A stretch of 64,000 bases of DNA from Dactylis glomerata (lineage: Eukaryota > Streptophyta > Magnoliopsida > Poales > Poaceae). Of the stretch, positions 22,601 through 33,158 are shown piece after piece. The stretch is from NCBI GenBank assembly GCA_007115705.1, contig QXEO01000532.1, positions 448,840-512,839 of the forward strand, in the 5' to 3' direction. The stretch's first letter is position 1, and each line of letters begins with the position of its first letter. The notes below the pieces were generated by a model. It saw only the letters and a list, made by a program, of their open reading frames with translations. It did not search any database and had not been told where the DNA came from. The position numbers and the translations under genes are program-made.

Positions 22601-23172
22601 AACTTCGTTGAATTGCGCCCAGTGCTACATAACTTGCAACTATGTAGTATTTGGGGGTTATTTCAACCCTTCAAAACAAAATCTTTGAATTAAAAATCTT
22701 GACTTAATTAGGATAAAATTGGCTTTATGCAATTATAGCCCAAAGATCCACCAGCCAAATAGCATGTAGCTAGATCTTTCACAAATGCCACCAAATATGT
22801 GTCATTTGCCAGTACATCATTGTACTGACCCCCATATTTGGGGCTGCATAATCAAATGTGCAGGTTCTTCCGATGAGGAGTAAAGTGTTAGGATCTCGAG
22901 TCTGCATACCAACATGACTGCCTGTGGCGCATGCTGAAGATGGAGGCTCGCTACTATTATATTTCCGTTGTGCTTAAGTTGAACTCTGTTTACCTTTATT
23001 GGTCTATGTGACCAAGGATCTTGAAATAATCGTGAGACTTATGTACCTGGATCTGCGTGTAATCTCGATACTATGTGATGAATACTATATTTTGTTCTGT
23101 GGTGCTATCATTGATCCAGGGAATAGCACATGACACAGGTGTTCTGCCTTAAGCCAAAGGTGGGACGTCACA
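19695..23172 (+). mobile_element. Solo LTR D of a Gypsy-type element (3,478 bp)
   Basis: It begins TGTCACGACCC, ends GGGACGTCACA, and is flanked by the target duplication CAAAG (19690-19694 and 23173-23177). No gag, pol, primer-binding site or second LTR is present, so it is a solo LTR left by unequal recombination. Plus orientation follows from the TATA box at 20411. The termini and promoter layout resemble the LTR of the host element C, so D may come from a related chromovirus family. The rest (20750-23170) is AT-rich LTR DNA without coding signal. Confidence 0.88.
20411..20417 (+). promoter_or_regulatory. TATA box of solo LTR D
   Basis: CCCCTATAAAGCCCC lies about 716 bases into the LTR and is followed by a pyrimidine-rich leader (CTCCCCTCTCTCGCCCCTCC). 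This arrangement supports the plus orientation. Confidence 0.7.
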
Positions 23173-23177
23173 CAAAG

Positions 23178-23342
23178 GCTGCCACCATGGCCCAACTGGT
23201 AGTGCTCAACGAATACCGGGGCCATCTACAAAATTTTAGATTAGATTAAGTTAGTGATCAACTCAAGTGTGTGAAATTTTAAGTAGGCAAAAACTGAAGT
23301 ATGTATAAAACTTTGCAAATAGAGAGGAAAGACTAAGCCAAT
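23178..23342 (-). other. Remaining 5' leader of Gypsy C without primer-binding site
   Basis: This segment joins the truncated 5' LTR to the upstream ORF. No TGGTATCAGAGC-like tRNA-Met primer site is found at the LTR boundary, so the site was deleted together with the last 147 bp of the LTR. Confidence 0.7.
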
Positions 23343-26300
23343 TGACCAAGTTCATATTACAACACAATATAGCAGCGGAAATAACGTCTTCGGGTCCATG
23401 CCTTCACCTACAGGCAATGGCGACTCATGGAGATGAGCTTAGTTCGGGTACTCTTCTTCATACCCTTCCTCCTGATACTCCTCCCCAAAGTCTGGCCAAG
23501 TTGATAGCCAGGGACACAGCCATGAGTACATTGGATGCACTCGCAAACCATCTTATAAATGAAATGATAAAGTAAAAATGCAAGGTTGATATGGTGGACT
23601 AAGCACTAAGTTTATTTGCAAAAGCTAGTTTTGTTTCCCAAGAATGTTCATTGGTAGAAAAGAGGTTTAGTTCTCTAAGTTCAATCTAAAGAGGAATTTC
23701 AAGTGTGTCAACATCAAGGTCAAGTCAAGTCATTCACCAAGTTCACCGTTGTTATTTTATTCTTGACAAAAGTCAAGTACAGCTTGCCAACTGTCCATGA
23801 CCGCGGACGCGGCTATTCGAATAGTTTTGAAAACCTCTGCAGAGGGGTACACTTTACCCACAAGATTTGATACATCTGCCGGGAGAAATCCACGGATCGT
23901 CATACACAAGTATGCGGGGTTCAGATAATCAAACAAACTCTTTCACTTGCCTACCTTAGTATGGGGACCCTCCCTACGAGTCCAGATACAGAATGGAACT
24001 CATAGTTTTTCCGGCTATAGAGTGCTATATTTTGGACTTCCATAGACTGTGGTATCCTCCGTCACACCTATGGTAAGTCCCGGCTTCGGAAGCGTCCCCT
24101 CGGGGTCCACGCTTCTATAAGTTCAAATGAGGTCTCCCATACTAAAACAAACAAGCTACGGACTAAGCCCCTTCCCATTCAGGGGTAATGTGGTCGTACG
24201 GTATGGTTGGCTCCCATAGTACATCACTCGTTGTCATTGAGAAATACATTTCATAGTTCTTAGTCAAGATTAATTTCTTTCATAAAGCCATCATGTATGA
24301 GCAATCTCCAATTCAAGTTTCAAGTTCGAGTCACCACTTTTCAAACAGAGTTCCCCTTATAGATGGCCTCAATATTATTAGCGACTAAGCAACTACATTG
24401 AGTGATGATACTACTAAATAGAGTTGGATAAACTCAGCTTGATGCTCTTGCTAAACAAGACATCACTACACTTCTATCATTCTACTCTAGCAATTCAATC
24501 ATGCAATTTACTTAAAACAAGTAGTATGCAGTAGTGAAACTAGGCATTTGGAGTATGATTCAAAAGATGGCTTGCCTTGGTTGGCAAAGTGTCCGGGGTA
24601 TTCTTCTTCTTCTTCTTGATAATATCCCCCCTCAATATCCTCCGCGGCAATACTAGCGTCTAATAACGAAGCAAACACAAAACACACAATCACTACACAA
24701 TGCTAACAACACACCAAGCACACATATTTGTTTGCTAACAAAAGCATTCATGTTGCATTTTATGGAGTTGGATTGCAAGTTATTCTTCCAAGTGTGCATT
24801 GAGGGTGCAAGTTAAATTTTCTACCATATGTCATGGGTTGTTTACTTTTTGGAGTATGGTTAAGTAACTAGGGTTAATAGGGCTAGTTCAAGTGGGGAGG
24901 GATTAACTAAGTGATTTGGTAATGAGGGCAAATTAATTCTAAGTGTATGCTAGGGATCTATCATTTTATGTTACTAACTAGAGTTGGGTTAGGGTCTAAT
25001 TGATAACACTAACAAGGTTTGAGTTGATTGGGGTTGACTAACAGTAAGGGAGGTCATTGGTGAGTTCACAATTTAAATTTCATGATTTTAGGGGGCTTAA
25101 ACAATTTTCTAGAAATCTTCTATGAGTAATAAAGCTATGGTCACACTATTCATATCTAATTAAATTCCTAACTCAAATGGAATTCTAACCAATTCTACAG
25201 GCTAGAGCATTTTACAAGCTTTCCAACGCATATTTATTTGCTAGAAAAGGATTTGTAAATCTCTGGGAATTTAAGTTTGAAAATCATATCTGAAACAATT
25301 TTGAATTAATTCGAAAAGGCGGGAGAATAAATAAAAACGAAACGGACCTACTTCTAACCAAACGGGCCGAGTCCAGAAGAATTCCGAACAGGCCGGCCCG
25401 ATACCGTTTCGCGCGGGGCGGGAATGTTTTAAAACCGAACCTGACAGATGGGGTCCACTCGTCAGACCTAATTAGAATCTCCGAACCGGTATGCTTCCGT
25501 TGGATCAAGATCCAACGGTGCATCGTCGTCGTCTACCCCGGGACAGACCAGGGACTCACCGGCGTTGCAGTGACGAGTGTTCGACGGCGAGGGCGTGACG
25601 GAGGGGAAGCAGAGCTTGGCGGCGGTGATGCAGATCGACAACGGTGGCTCGGCTCCTCCACCTCGAACCAGCAGCAGCTCCAATGGTGGCCGAAATTCTC
25701 CAGAACGCGGCGGCGCTCCCGTGCAGAGATCGGACGTTTCCGAGGGAGAGAGGAAGAGAGAAGAGTGGGGATCGGTTGCGGTGGTGTGTGCGTCCTCTGG
25801 GAGGGGTCGACGGGGGTTTTTATAGCCTCGGGAGGCCGGGGGCAAGGCGACCAGAAGGTGGCCAGTGGGGGGTCCTGGCGGCGTTCGGAGGTCGCACCCG
25901 GGCACGGCGGCCTCGGGGGTGTGCTGGGAGGTTGTCGCCTCGGCTGCAGAGGGCTGTGGGTGCGGCTCTGGCGCATCCATGCAGTGCAGTCGGAAGCAGG
26001 AAGAAGAAGGACTGGGAGGGGGCCCTGGGCGCATTTCTTCTTCCCCCCACTTCTCACGGCTCAGGTCGGGGCAGAAGGAACGGGGCTCGACCGTGGCATC
26101 GTCCAGGAGCGTGGCTACAGTCCTTGAGCGAGCAAGAACAGTGCAGCCCACAGTGAACTCGATTTGCTTTGATTCTTGCCTGCCAGTGTTCGACGAAATG
26201 CCCGCAAGAGTTTTAAATTTGAATTTTTGAAATTTTCCACTTTGGGTGATCAGCATATGAGCCAAGGTATCCCGGGGTATTTTTGTTCTGAAGAAAGGAT

Positions 26301-26781
26301 AAGTTTTTCAGAAGTCTTATTTCAAATTTTGGTATAGTCTCTGTTTCAGATCCAAACTTTGGTTGAAGTTTGAGTGATGTTCTGATTTGAATTTTGAGTA
26401 GCAACTGCTTGGTTGAGTTAGTATGTGACTTGGTTAAGCTCAACTCACTGGCCCAACACTGAGGTGAGTTACAGATTTCTTAATCCAAGGGCTCAAAGTA
26501 GGGTAGTCAAACAGATTTCCTAGATCATCTTATTCTTCTCTTTTTCTTTAATATTTTTATTTCTAGTTTCTTTGATGCTTAGAATTTGTCTCAATTGCTT
26601 CTGTTGGTTAACTTAGAATTAACTAACCATTGCCCAACAAATAAAAACCCACATGAAATCATACAAATCATATACTGGAAAATACATGTATGCATGAAAT
26701 AATAGATAAAAAGTTTTATCTGGGTCCAAAATTTGGCACTTTAATTAATAAGAAGTGGATTACAATTTCTGAGTTGTTACA
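23343..26781 (-). repeat. 5' LTR of Gypsy C, lacking its last 147 bp
   Basis: It matches 10694-14132 nearly base for base. In element orientation it starts at TGTAACAACTC (26781) and stops at 23343, where the left LTR continues for another 147 bp to its terminal CACA. The TATA box is at 25817-25824. Confidence 0.92.
25817..25824 (-). promoter_or_regulatory. TATA box of Gypsy C 5' LTR
   Basis: Same GGCTATAAAAACCCCC context as the copy at 13167-13174. This is the promoter that would drive the element's full-length transcript. Confidence 0.75.
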
Positions 26782-28663
26782 GGAAAATAATAAATGGTTT
26801 ATTTGCATATTTCATTTAGTTCATGATAAGTTTAATATTGTGTTATAACTATGTCAGTCAAAAAACACTGATACACATGTGGTATTAAACAACCAAGAGT
26901 AACTAGTAAACCTCTATGCTAGCTCATTGGTCAACTGACGATCAGTTTTCGGATCATGTGACAAATACGTCAATTGACAATGAAGTTCATGCCATTGTGT
27001 AAATGCCATGATGGACATACCCAATATTATTATGTAACACGATCGTGTCATAATGTTCATGTTGCGATAATAAGGAACATTGTAACCTAATCCTTACACT
27101 GTGAGATCATATTTAATCACTATTTCCGGAGGAAGCTTTGATTGCATCAACCGTCACTCAGTAAAATGGTGACTGAAAAGGTGTCTCTTGGGTTTCCAAT
27201 GGAGTAGGCTGAGGTGTATGCATCAAGAGCGAGATTTGTTCTTCCGCATGACGGAAAGATACTCTGGGCCCACTCGGTGAGATTTCATCCAATGTTGCAA
27301 CATGTGACTAGGTCACGGGGATGGAATATCACGAAATGAGTAAATGGCAATGTTTGTAACGATATTGAACTTGGTATGAAGGTACCGAGGATCAAGTCTC
27401 AGATATTGCAAAGTATCACAAAAACAAAAGGAATAGGGCATCAACATTTGCGGTAACGACAAAATTCTTTTGTGGGAATACACAGGGATGTGCCCTAATG
27501 GAGACACATCCACCACACGAGCAAAATTGTGATGTGGCGGTGATATGTGCGGTACACACATTTAGCTTCAAAAAAATACACAGGGATCATCACGGATATC
27601 CAGATCCAATTGATGATCATTTAATAGAGAGGAGTCTCGGTAATGTCTGTAGTATTCCTGAACTGTAGGGTAATACACATAAGGGTGCAATGACATTAAG
27701 ATGTATCTGGAATTGTCAAAGTGTTGACAGGAGGAAGCCGAAAAAGTTTCGCGGAGATCTGAAAGTTGTTCGGAGGGTTTTGGAAGGAGTTTTGGAGCTA
27801 TGAGGAATTAAATAATGAAGTAATTGATATTAATTAATGAATTAATATTAATAAAACATTATTTATTTAATTTAAATAGCAGCCCACCTTACTGGCCCCC
27901 TCCCGGAGGGAAGGCCAATTAGGCCTAGGTGTCCCTTATTAGATTAGGGCTTGGGGCGCCATGGGCCAAGGGCCGAGGGCCTAGCCGGACAAGCCTAGGG
28001 TTTTGGGGGTAGGTGAGCAGCCCTAGGGCGTGCACCCTCCCTGCCCTAGACCCCGGCCCCCTAGGTGCCTTGGGGGGGGGGGTAAGGTCTCCCCCCATCC
28101 GCCTATATACCCCCCCCCTTGGAGGAGAGTTTGACACAAGTGGATTGTGGGAGTTCCTAGAAGAGTTGCCCTCTCCTCTCCCCTATGCGCCACCCCTCTT
28201 CATCTCTTCTTCCTCGCTCCGCTCCCATGTTTGGAGCTGTGCCAGCGAGGTAGAGGAAACTCCACATATCGGACACCGTCGCGCTACCGGATTTCCAGTC
28301 CAAATCGTTCTTCTTCCGCTGCTCTGCTGGACCGGAGCCTGGACAACGTTTATACACCGTATGTGTGTAATCCCTTGGAGGTACTGCATGTGCGGCACTA
28401 TGTTGTTGCGCCAGTGTTGTCGCATTGGCGTCATGGCACCATGGCGCCGTGGCGTTGTATCGTCGAGTTCTTCACGACCTTGAGGTCGGCTACATCGGCT
28501 TCATCATCAACGCCTGTGCGGGGACATAATCCCCGCGATCGGTCTACAAGGGTATGTCATCGATCTCTAGTTAATCATTACAACATTACTACATAGATAG
28601 ATCTTGGGCAATTCGGTGTTCCGTAGGAAATAATTTTTTTGTTATTTGCACCGAACCCCAACA

Positions 28664-28950
28664 GTGAGGACCCGATGAACGTCATCGTGTGCAAACAGGT
28701 AACGACAGGATCCGAATCTATCTTTACCATGTTGATGATGCATGGTGTCGAGTGCGACTTTGAGAATATCACGAGCATGTACCCGAAGGGTAAGGACAGT
28801 CATGGCAAGTCTTCGAAGGAGTTCCTCGAGGACGCCCGAAAAATGGCCAACCGCCTCGCTCTCTTCCTGGCGGATAGGAAGGCGGCCCGCGACATCAAGC
28901 AGACCGGGAGGGGTGCTTTGTCCAGCAAAGCTACTGGCAGCGTTTCGTAG
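28664..28950 (+). pseudogene. Antisense ORF fragment 1 of element E
   Basis: An open plus-strand frame of about 95 codons (MNVIVCKQVTTGSESIF, then KSSKEFLEDARKMANRLALF), ending at TAG 28948. It starts abruptly at the BARE/Angela LTR border, so its 5' part is missing. Base use is codon-like and GC-rich. I do not recognise a domain. Its position opposite to pol suggests it belongs to the antisense ORF set found in Tat-clade grass elements. Confidence 0.45.
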
Positions 28951-29029
28951 CCTCCTTTCTTTTTGATGTACTTTGATAATTTGGCCATGTAATGTATAGA
29001 TTGAGCCTTCGGGCAAACCTTATTTTGGT

Positions 29030-29356
29030 GGGAATGAAGTGCCTATCGGTGTTATTGATGTGCTTGTTGATTCTTGCATGTTTTGCTGCTTGCGAGTGTT
29101 TGTGCTTCGAACTTCATGTGCGTCTGTATCTCTTGCGCAGGCTGGTTGCACGGGTTCTGATGTGTCGGCGTCGTCGTACCAGACGGTCGATGGATCTTCG
29201 GCTGGTATGTTGGCTGCTGGTGCACCCAAGAGGCGGGTGTCGTCCGCAGGCAAACTGACATTGATACAAGACTTGCGAGACCAATTGAAGAAAGTGCGGC
29301 AGGAGTTGAAGGAAGTGACCGCCCTTGTTGCCGTATCTCGCTCGAAATCTTCATAG
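29030..29356 (+). pseudogene. Antisense ORF fragment 2 of element E
   Basis: An open plus-strand frame encodes a Ser/Ala-rich stretch (DVSASSYQTVDGSSAG), then a basic coiled-coil-like segment (IQDLRDQLKKVRQELKEVTA), ending at TAG 29354. A good splice-acceptor-like CTCTTGCGCAG at 29130-29140 precedes the most coding-like part, so this may be an exon. Function is unknown. Confidence 0.4.
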
Positions 29357-29494
29357 GCCATGGCGGTGGAGCGGTACCTTCTCAGCAAAGTCAAAAGTAT
29401 CGGCAAATCATTGAAATCTAAGTACCTTTCGACACCTTTGAGTATTCTAGATCTCGCAATTTTTACTGATTGGCTTGTCTGTACAATTTTGTGC

Positions 29495-29976
29495 AGACGT
29501 TTGCCTTGACGAGCAGGCCAAAAATCATCGACTCATGACCCATCTGAATCCGGCTCAGGCGCACACGAGCATTGCTGCGGATACCCTCTAGGCTGATCTA
29601 TCCAAGGCGCACATCTTGGCTTTGCTCCAGGACCGAGTGGCTCAGGCAAGAGTACTTGCCGAATCTTGTCGATCAGCCATGGCGGTGACTCACAAGGTCA
29701 TGTTTCCCTTGAACGATCAGCCCGACGGCCAGTCCCTCTTTGTTAGAAAGGTTCAAAAATGGAGAGGCCACATATCGTTTCATTCGTCAACACCTTCATT
29801 GTGGCGCCCAAGTTGCATTGTCTTTCGTCCGGGCTCCTCATATGGAAGTCGACATGGAGGTTGTTGGTACTTTGCCGCTGACACAAGGATGTCGCACCAA
29901 CATGTCGGCACACTATGCTGCCTATCATCGTGCGACAAAAATTATAGCAGAGCAGATTATTACCGAAAGTGACTGA
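29495..29976 (+). pseudogene. Antisense ORF fragment 3 of element E
   Basis: Coding-like plus-strand DNA after an acceptor-like TACAATTTTGTGCAG (29480-29494). One frame gives AHILALLQDRVAQARVLAES and MFPLNDQPDGQSLF. After a frame change near 29740 it continues as LERFKNGEATYRFIRQHLHC and VDMEVVGTLP to a TGA at 29974. There is one internal stop (about 29587) and one frameshift, so it is broken. I recognise no domain. Confidence 0.42.
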
Positions 29977-30109
29977 GAAAGGGCGGCCCACGAGCCTTAG
30001 TAATAATGTAAATCGTTAGCTCTTTGTTGCTTATAAACTTTTCCTGAGTGAAACTTGTGATCGTGAAGTCAAGAGGTTCAAGCCCTCGAGCATAGATCAG
30101 CTTTTAGTT

Positions 30110-30420
30110 CCTTGAGGGAAGCCCCCAAGCATAGGTCGAAAGTTTTTAAGGCGAAGCCCCCCAGCGTGGGTTGAAAGTTTTTTAAGGCGAAGCCCTCGAG
30201 CGTGGGTCGGAAGTTTTTAAGGCGAAGCCCCGAAGAGTGGGTCGGAAGTTTTTAAGGCGAAGCCCCGAAGAGTGGGTCGAAAGTTTTTAAGGCGAAGCCC
30301 CCGAGCATGGGTCAAAAGTTTTTAAGGCGAAGTCCCCGAGCGTGGGTCAAAAGTTTTTTAAGGCGAAGCCCACGAGCATGGGTCGAAAGTTTTTAAGACG
30401 AAGCCCCGAGCGTGGGTTAC
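30110..30420 (-). repeat. Tandem repeats of about 35 bp in element E
   Basis: About nine head-to-tail units of 34-36 bp with consensus AAGGCGAAGCCCCCGAGC followed by GTGGGTCGAAAGTTTTT, with several substitutions per unit. They lie just 3' of pol on the element's strand, between pol and the antisense ORFs. There are no unique spacers between units, so this is not a CRISPR-like array. Confidence 0.9.
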
Positions 30421-30551
30421 GAAGCGGTGTAACTATCGGCTCAGTGTATAAGGAAACTTTGCTTTATTGATAGATACTGAAGGCATAGTATGGTGTGTGG
30501 TCTGCTGCTGTCACCTTTTTTACAAAAAAAGGGAATAAAAAATTTGACTTT

Positions 30552-33158
30552 CTAGGGGTGGAAACGGCGCAGCTGCGCTGCGTTCCATGGGTTCTTTTCG
30601 TCCTTCCCCGACTTGATGTCGCAAAGGCGATATGCTCCGCCAAGTATGACCTCCTTGATAAGATATGTCCATCCCATGGCGGCTCCATCTTCTTCATGCT
30701 TGTCTGCTTGAGGTGGAGCACGAGGACTCCTGGCTCGAAGGATCTTCCGCGTACCCGACGACTGTGGTAGTTGCGGAGGCTTTGTTGGTAGACTGCTCCG
30801 CGAGCGAGAGCGATGTCGGTCCTGGGCGTCTTTGAGCGCTTTCTGGGTGTCTTCCTCTGCGTATGTCGTGATGCGCGGAGCATAGTAGCAGACATCAGTA
30901 GGGAGCACCGTCTCTGCTCCAAATTGCAAGAAGAATGGCGTGTAGCCTGTAGAAGAGTTGGGCGTCGTGCGCAGACTCCAAAGTACCGATGGTAACTCTT
31001 CGACCCAGGTGCCTGCTGCGTGTTTCAGTGGTTGAAATAGTCTTTTTTTAGGCTGCTGCATATGAGCCCGTTTGCCTTTTCGACTTGACCATTGGTCTTT
31101 GGATGTGCCACTCAAGCATACTTGATCTCGATTCCCAATTGTTTGGCAAACTCTTGGAATTCGCCAGATGTGAAGTTGCTGCCGTTATCAGTAATGATGT
31201 TGTTGGGCACTCCATATCTGCAGGTGATGGACTCGAAGAACTTGACCACTGTAGTTGCCTCTTGGTTTGTCACCGGTACTGCTTCGATCCACTTGGAGAA
31301 CTTATCGACCGCTACTAGCAGATAGGTTAACCGTGGTCCCCACTGCGCAAACGGCCAGGCGAGTGGTATTGTTTTCAACTCTGAGGCGGCCGCGTGCGGC
31401 CTTGTTGTAAAATGCTGGCATGCATCCCACTACTCGACTATGATCTTGGTTCATGAAGACTAGACAACCAGTAGAATCCCGAACGGAGGGCCTTGGCGAT
31501 GAGAGTTCGACTGCAGGCGTGGTGACCGCAGGTGCCTTCATGGATGTCCTGAAGTAGACTAATGTCGTCTTCGGGTGCGATGCATCTTTGGAGGAGACCC
31601 ATTGTGCTCCGTTTGTATAGCTCTCCTTCGAGGACCATGAAGGACTTGCAGCGGTGTACAATCTGTCAACGGTAGACAGTGTCTTCGGGTAGTTCACCAT
31701 GCAACAGGTATGCGAGGTGCGGTCTTGTCCATAGTGGCTCGGCTAGCATGACTTGGGCTGCGTGCTCGACTGAAGTTTCTTTTTCAACTGCTACTGAGTC
31801 TTTGGCTTGTTCAGCCCCCGGGCGTGTTGCTAACGCTGGATCACTGGTCGCTGACTTGATCTTGACAGACCACTCAAATATCTCTTCAAAGAAAACCCCT
31901 AGAGGGATTGGTAGGCACTTTGACCCGATATTGGCCAAAGAGTCGGCTTCCTCGTTGGTTTCACGGCCGATGTGCATGACCTCACAACCCTTGAAATTGC
32001 CTTCGAGCTTGTCATACATTGCGGGTATGCAATCATGTTTGCACATGTTGTGTTGCATTCCTTCATTACTTGTTGTGCGATGAGGTTTGAGTCACCATGG
32101 ATCTTGATGCGTGTTGCTCCATAGGGCTTCGCCATTCGCATGCCATGCAGGATGGCCTCATATCCGGCCTTGTTGTTGGACGGGTTTGTGAATGGCATGC
32201 GAAGGGCATAGCGCATCTTGTCTCCCTGCGGGGATACGAGAATTACTCCTGCTCCTGCACCCGAGATGCGCTTGGAGCCGTCGACGTAGATGGTCCAGGT
32301 GTTCGACATGTCTAGTAGTTCGAGTAGCTGTGCTTCGGTCCATTCAACGATGAAGTCTGGAAGAACTTGGGACTTTATTGCTGACTGCCTCTGGTATGTG
32401 ATCTCCCATGGCCCTAGGGTAATGCCCCATAGAGACACGCGGCCTGTGGCGTCTGGGTTGTTGAGGATGCTAGCGAGCGGAGATGATGCCACCACCACGA
32501 TCGAGTGGCATTTGAAGTAATGTGGCAGTTTTTTGCCTGTCATGTAAACAGCATATGCTAGCTTCTGGTAGTGTGTGTACCTCTGCTTTGTTGGCGATAG
32601 GACCTCTCTAAGGTAGTATACTGGGCGCTGCACTCCATGCGTTTTGCCTTCCTCTGTGCGTTCAGCGACGAGCGTAGAGCTGACCACTTGGTCTGTGGCA
32701 GCGACGTATAGCAGCATTGGTTCCTTCTCGTGCAGGGTCACAAATACTGGGGAGGTCGGCAAACGGCTCTTGAGTTCTTCAAAAGCGGCTTGTGCTTCTG
32801 CTATCCAGACGAATTTGTCTGTCTTTCTCAGCAATTGGTAGAAAGGCAGCGCCTTCTCACCGAGCTTGCTGATGAAACGGCAGAGTGCCGCTAGCCGTCT
32901 GGTCAGTTGTTGGATGTGTCGAATAGTCTGCGACTGCTGCATGCTGATGATCACTCGAATCTTTTCTAGGTTTTCTTTGATTCCTCTCTCGGAGATGAGG
33001 TATCCCAAGAGCTGGCCGGTAGGCACGCCGAAGGAGCATTTCTTTGGGTTGGTGTCGTGGTATTTTGATGACAGTAGCCATAGGGATGGCTTATCGAGAG
33101 GGCTCGTCGGAGTACAGCGACGGGTCCGGCTCAGGATTGGGCAGTGGCGACACATCAC
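30552..33158 (-). pseudogene. Element E pol remnant (RT end, RNase H, archaeal-like RNase H, integrase)
   Basis: Read on the minus strand from 33158: the reverse transcriptase thumb (NPKKCSFGV, GYLISERGIKENLEKI), then Gypsy RNase H (PMLLYVAATDQVVS, VQRPVYYLREVL) to about 32340. An archaeal-like RNase H follows (WTIYVDGSKRISGAGAGVIL, AGYEAILHGMR, IHGDSNLIAQQV; about 32300-32030). The integrase is a decayed zinc finger (about 31640-31440), core segments DKFSKWIEAVP and ITDNGSNFTS (31378-31112), and the C-terminal part (LRTTPNSSTGYTPFFL onward) to 30552. Several frameshifts break the frame, and most of the reverse transcriptase and all of gag are missing. Non-functional. Confidence 0.82.

Larger units (their letters stand above)
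18960..23225 (-). pseudogene. Gypsy C coiled-coil acidic ORF upstream of gag, split by solo LTR D
   Basis: A frame begins at ATG 23225, directly after an acceptor-like AAAATTTTGTAG. It runs to 23173, is interrupted by solo LTR D, and resumes at 19694 through to TAG 18960. Without D and one target-site copy it would encode about 260 residues. Its features are SLCFERDLTTLTLF near the start, GELRWLIRASCRGKKG, a predicted coiled coil (IRILAKERKSLRRQRDEKD then IEELKANVAELTEY), and a strongly acidic end (DEEEDPEEPDV). I recognise no family. It lies in sense orientation between the 5' LTR and gag, where chromoviruses normally have only a short leader. Some Tat-clade Gypsy elements carry an ORF there. 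D has disrupted it, so this copy is non-functional. Confidence 0.72.
10547..26781 (-). mobile_element. Gypsy LTR retrotransposon C, chromovirus-like, with nested solo LTR
   Basis: A 16.2-kb minus-strand element flanked by a GGAAA target duplication (10542-10546 and 26782-26786). It has two very long LTRs (left 3,586 bp, right 3,439 bp), gag, pol with reverse transcriptase before integrase, and a C-terminal chromodomain-like segment. Together with the long LTRs this suggests the Tekay/Del chromovirus lineage (inference). The LTR copies differ at roughly 35-45 sites by eye, about 1 percent, so insertion was recent. Unusual points are an extra ORF upstream of gag, a UAG between gag and pol, loss of the 5' LTR end with the primer-binding site, and a solo LTR inserted in the extra ORF. 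Confidence 0.93.
10523..28663 (+). mobile_element. BARE/Angela-like 3' LTR, split by Gypsy element C
   Basis: The LTR starts at 10523, is interrupted at 10546, resumes at 26787 after element C, and ends ACCGAACCCCAACA at 28663. Its own length is about 1.9 kb, near the family's usual length. Family-like landmarks remain: GGGCCCACTCGGTGA around 27270, a TATA-like CTATATAC at 28103-28110, and the terminal TTTGCACCGAACCCCAACA. The sequence is diverged from the Angela consensus as I remember it, so the insertion is old relative to C. Confidence 0.82.

Noticed and set aside
28065..28120. Runs of G and C near 28075 and 28115 as G-quadruplex elements
   Set aside because: Homopolymer runs without the four spaced G-tracts needed, and likely ordinary BARE/Angela LTR composition.
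30110..30420. CRISPR-like regular repeats
   Set aside because: Units are directly adjacent with no unique spacers, in a plant retrotransposon. This is a tandem repeat.
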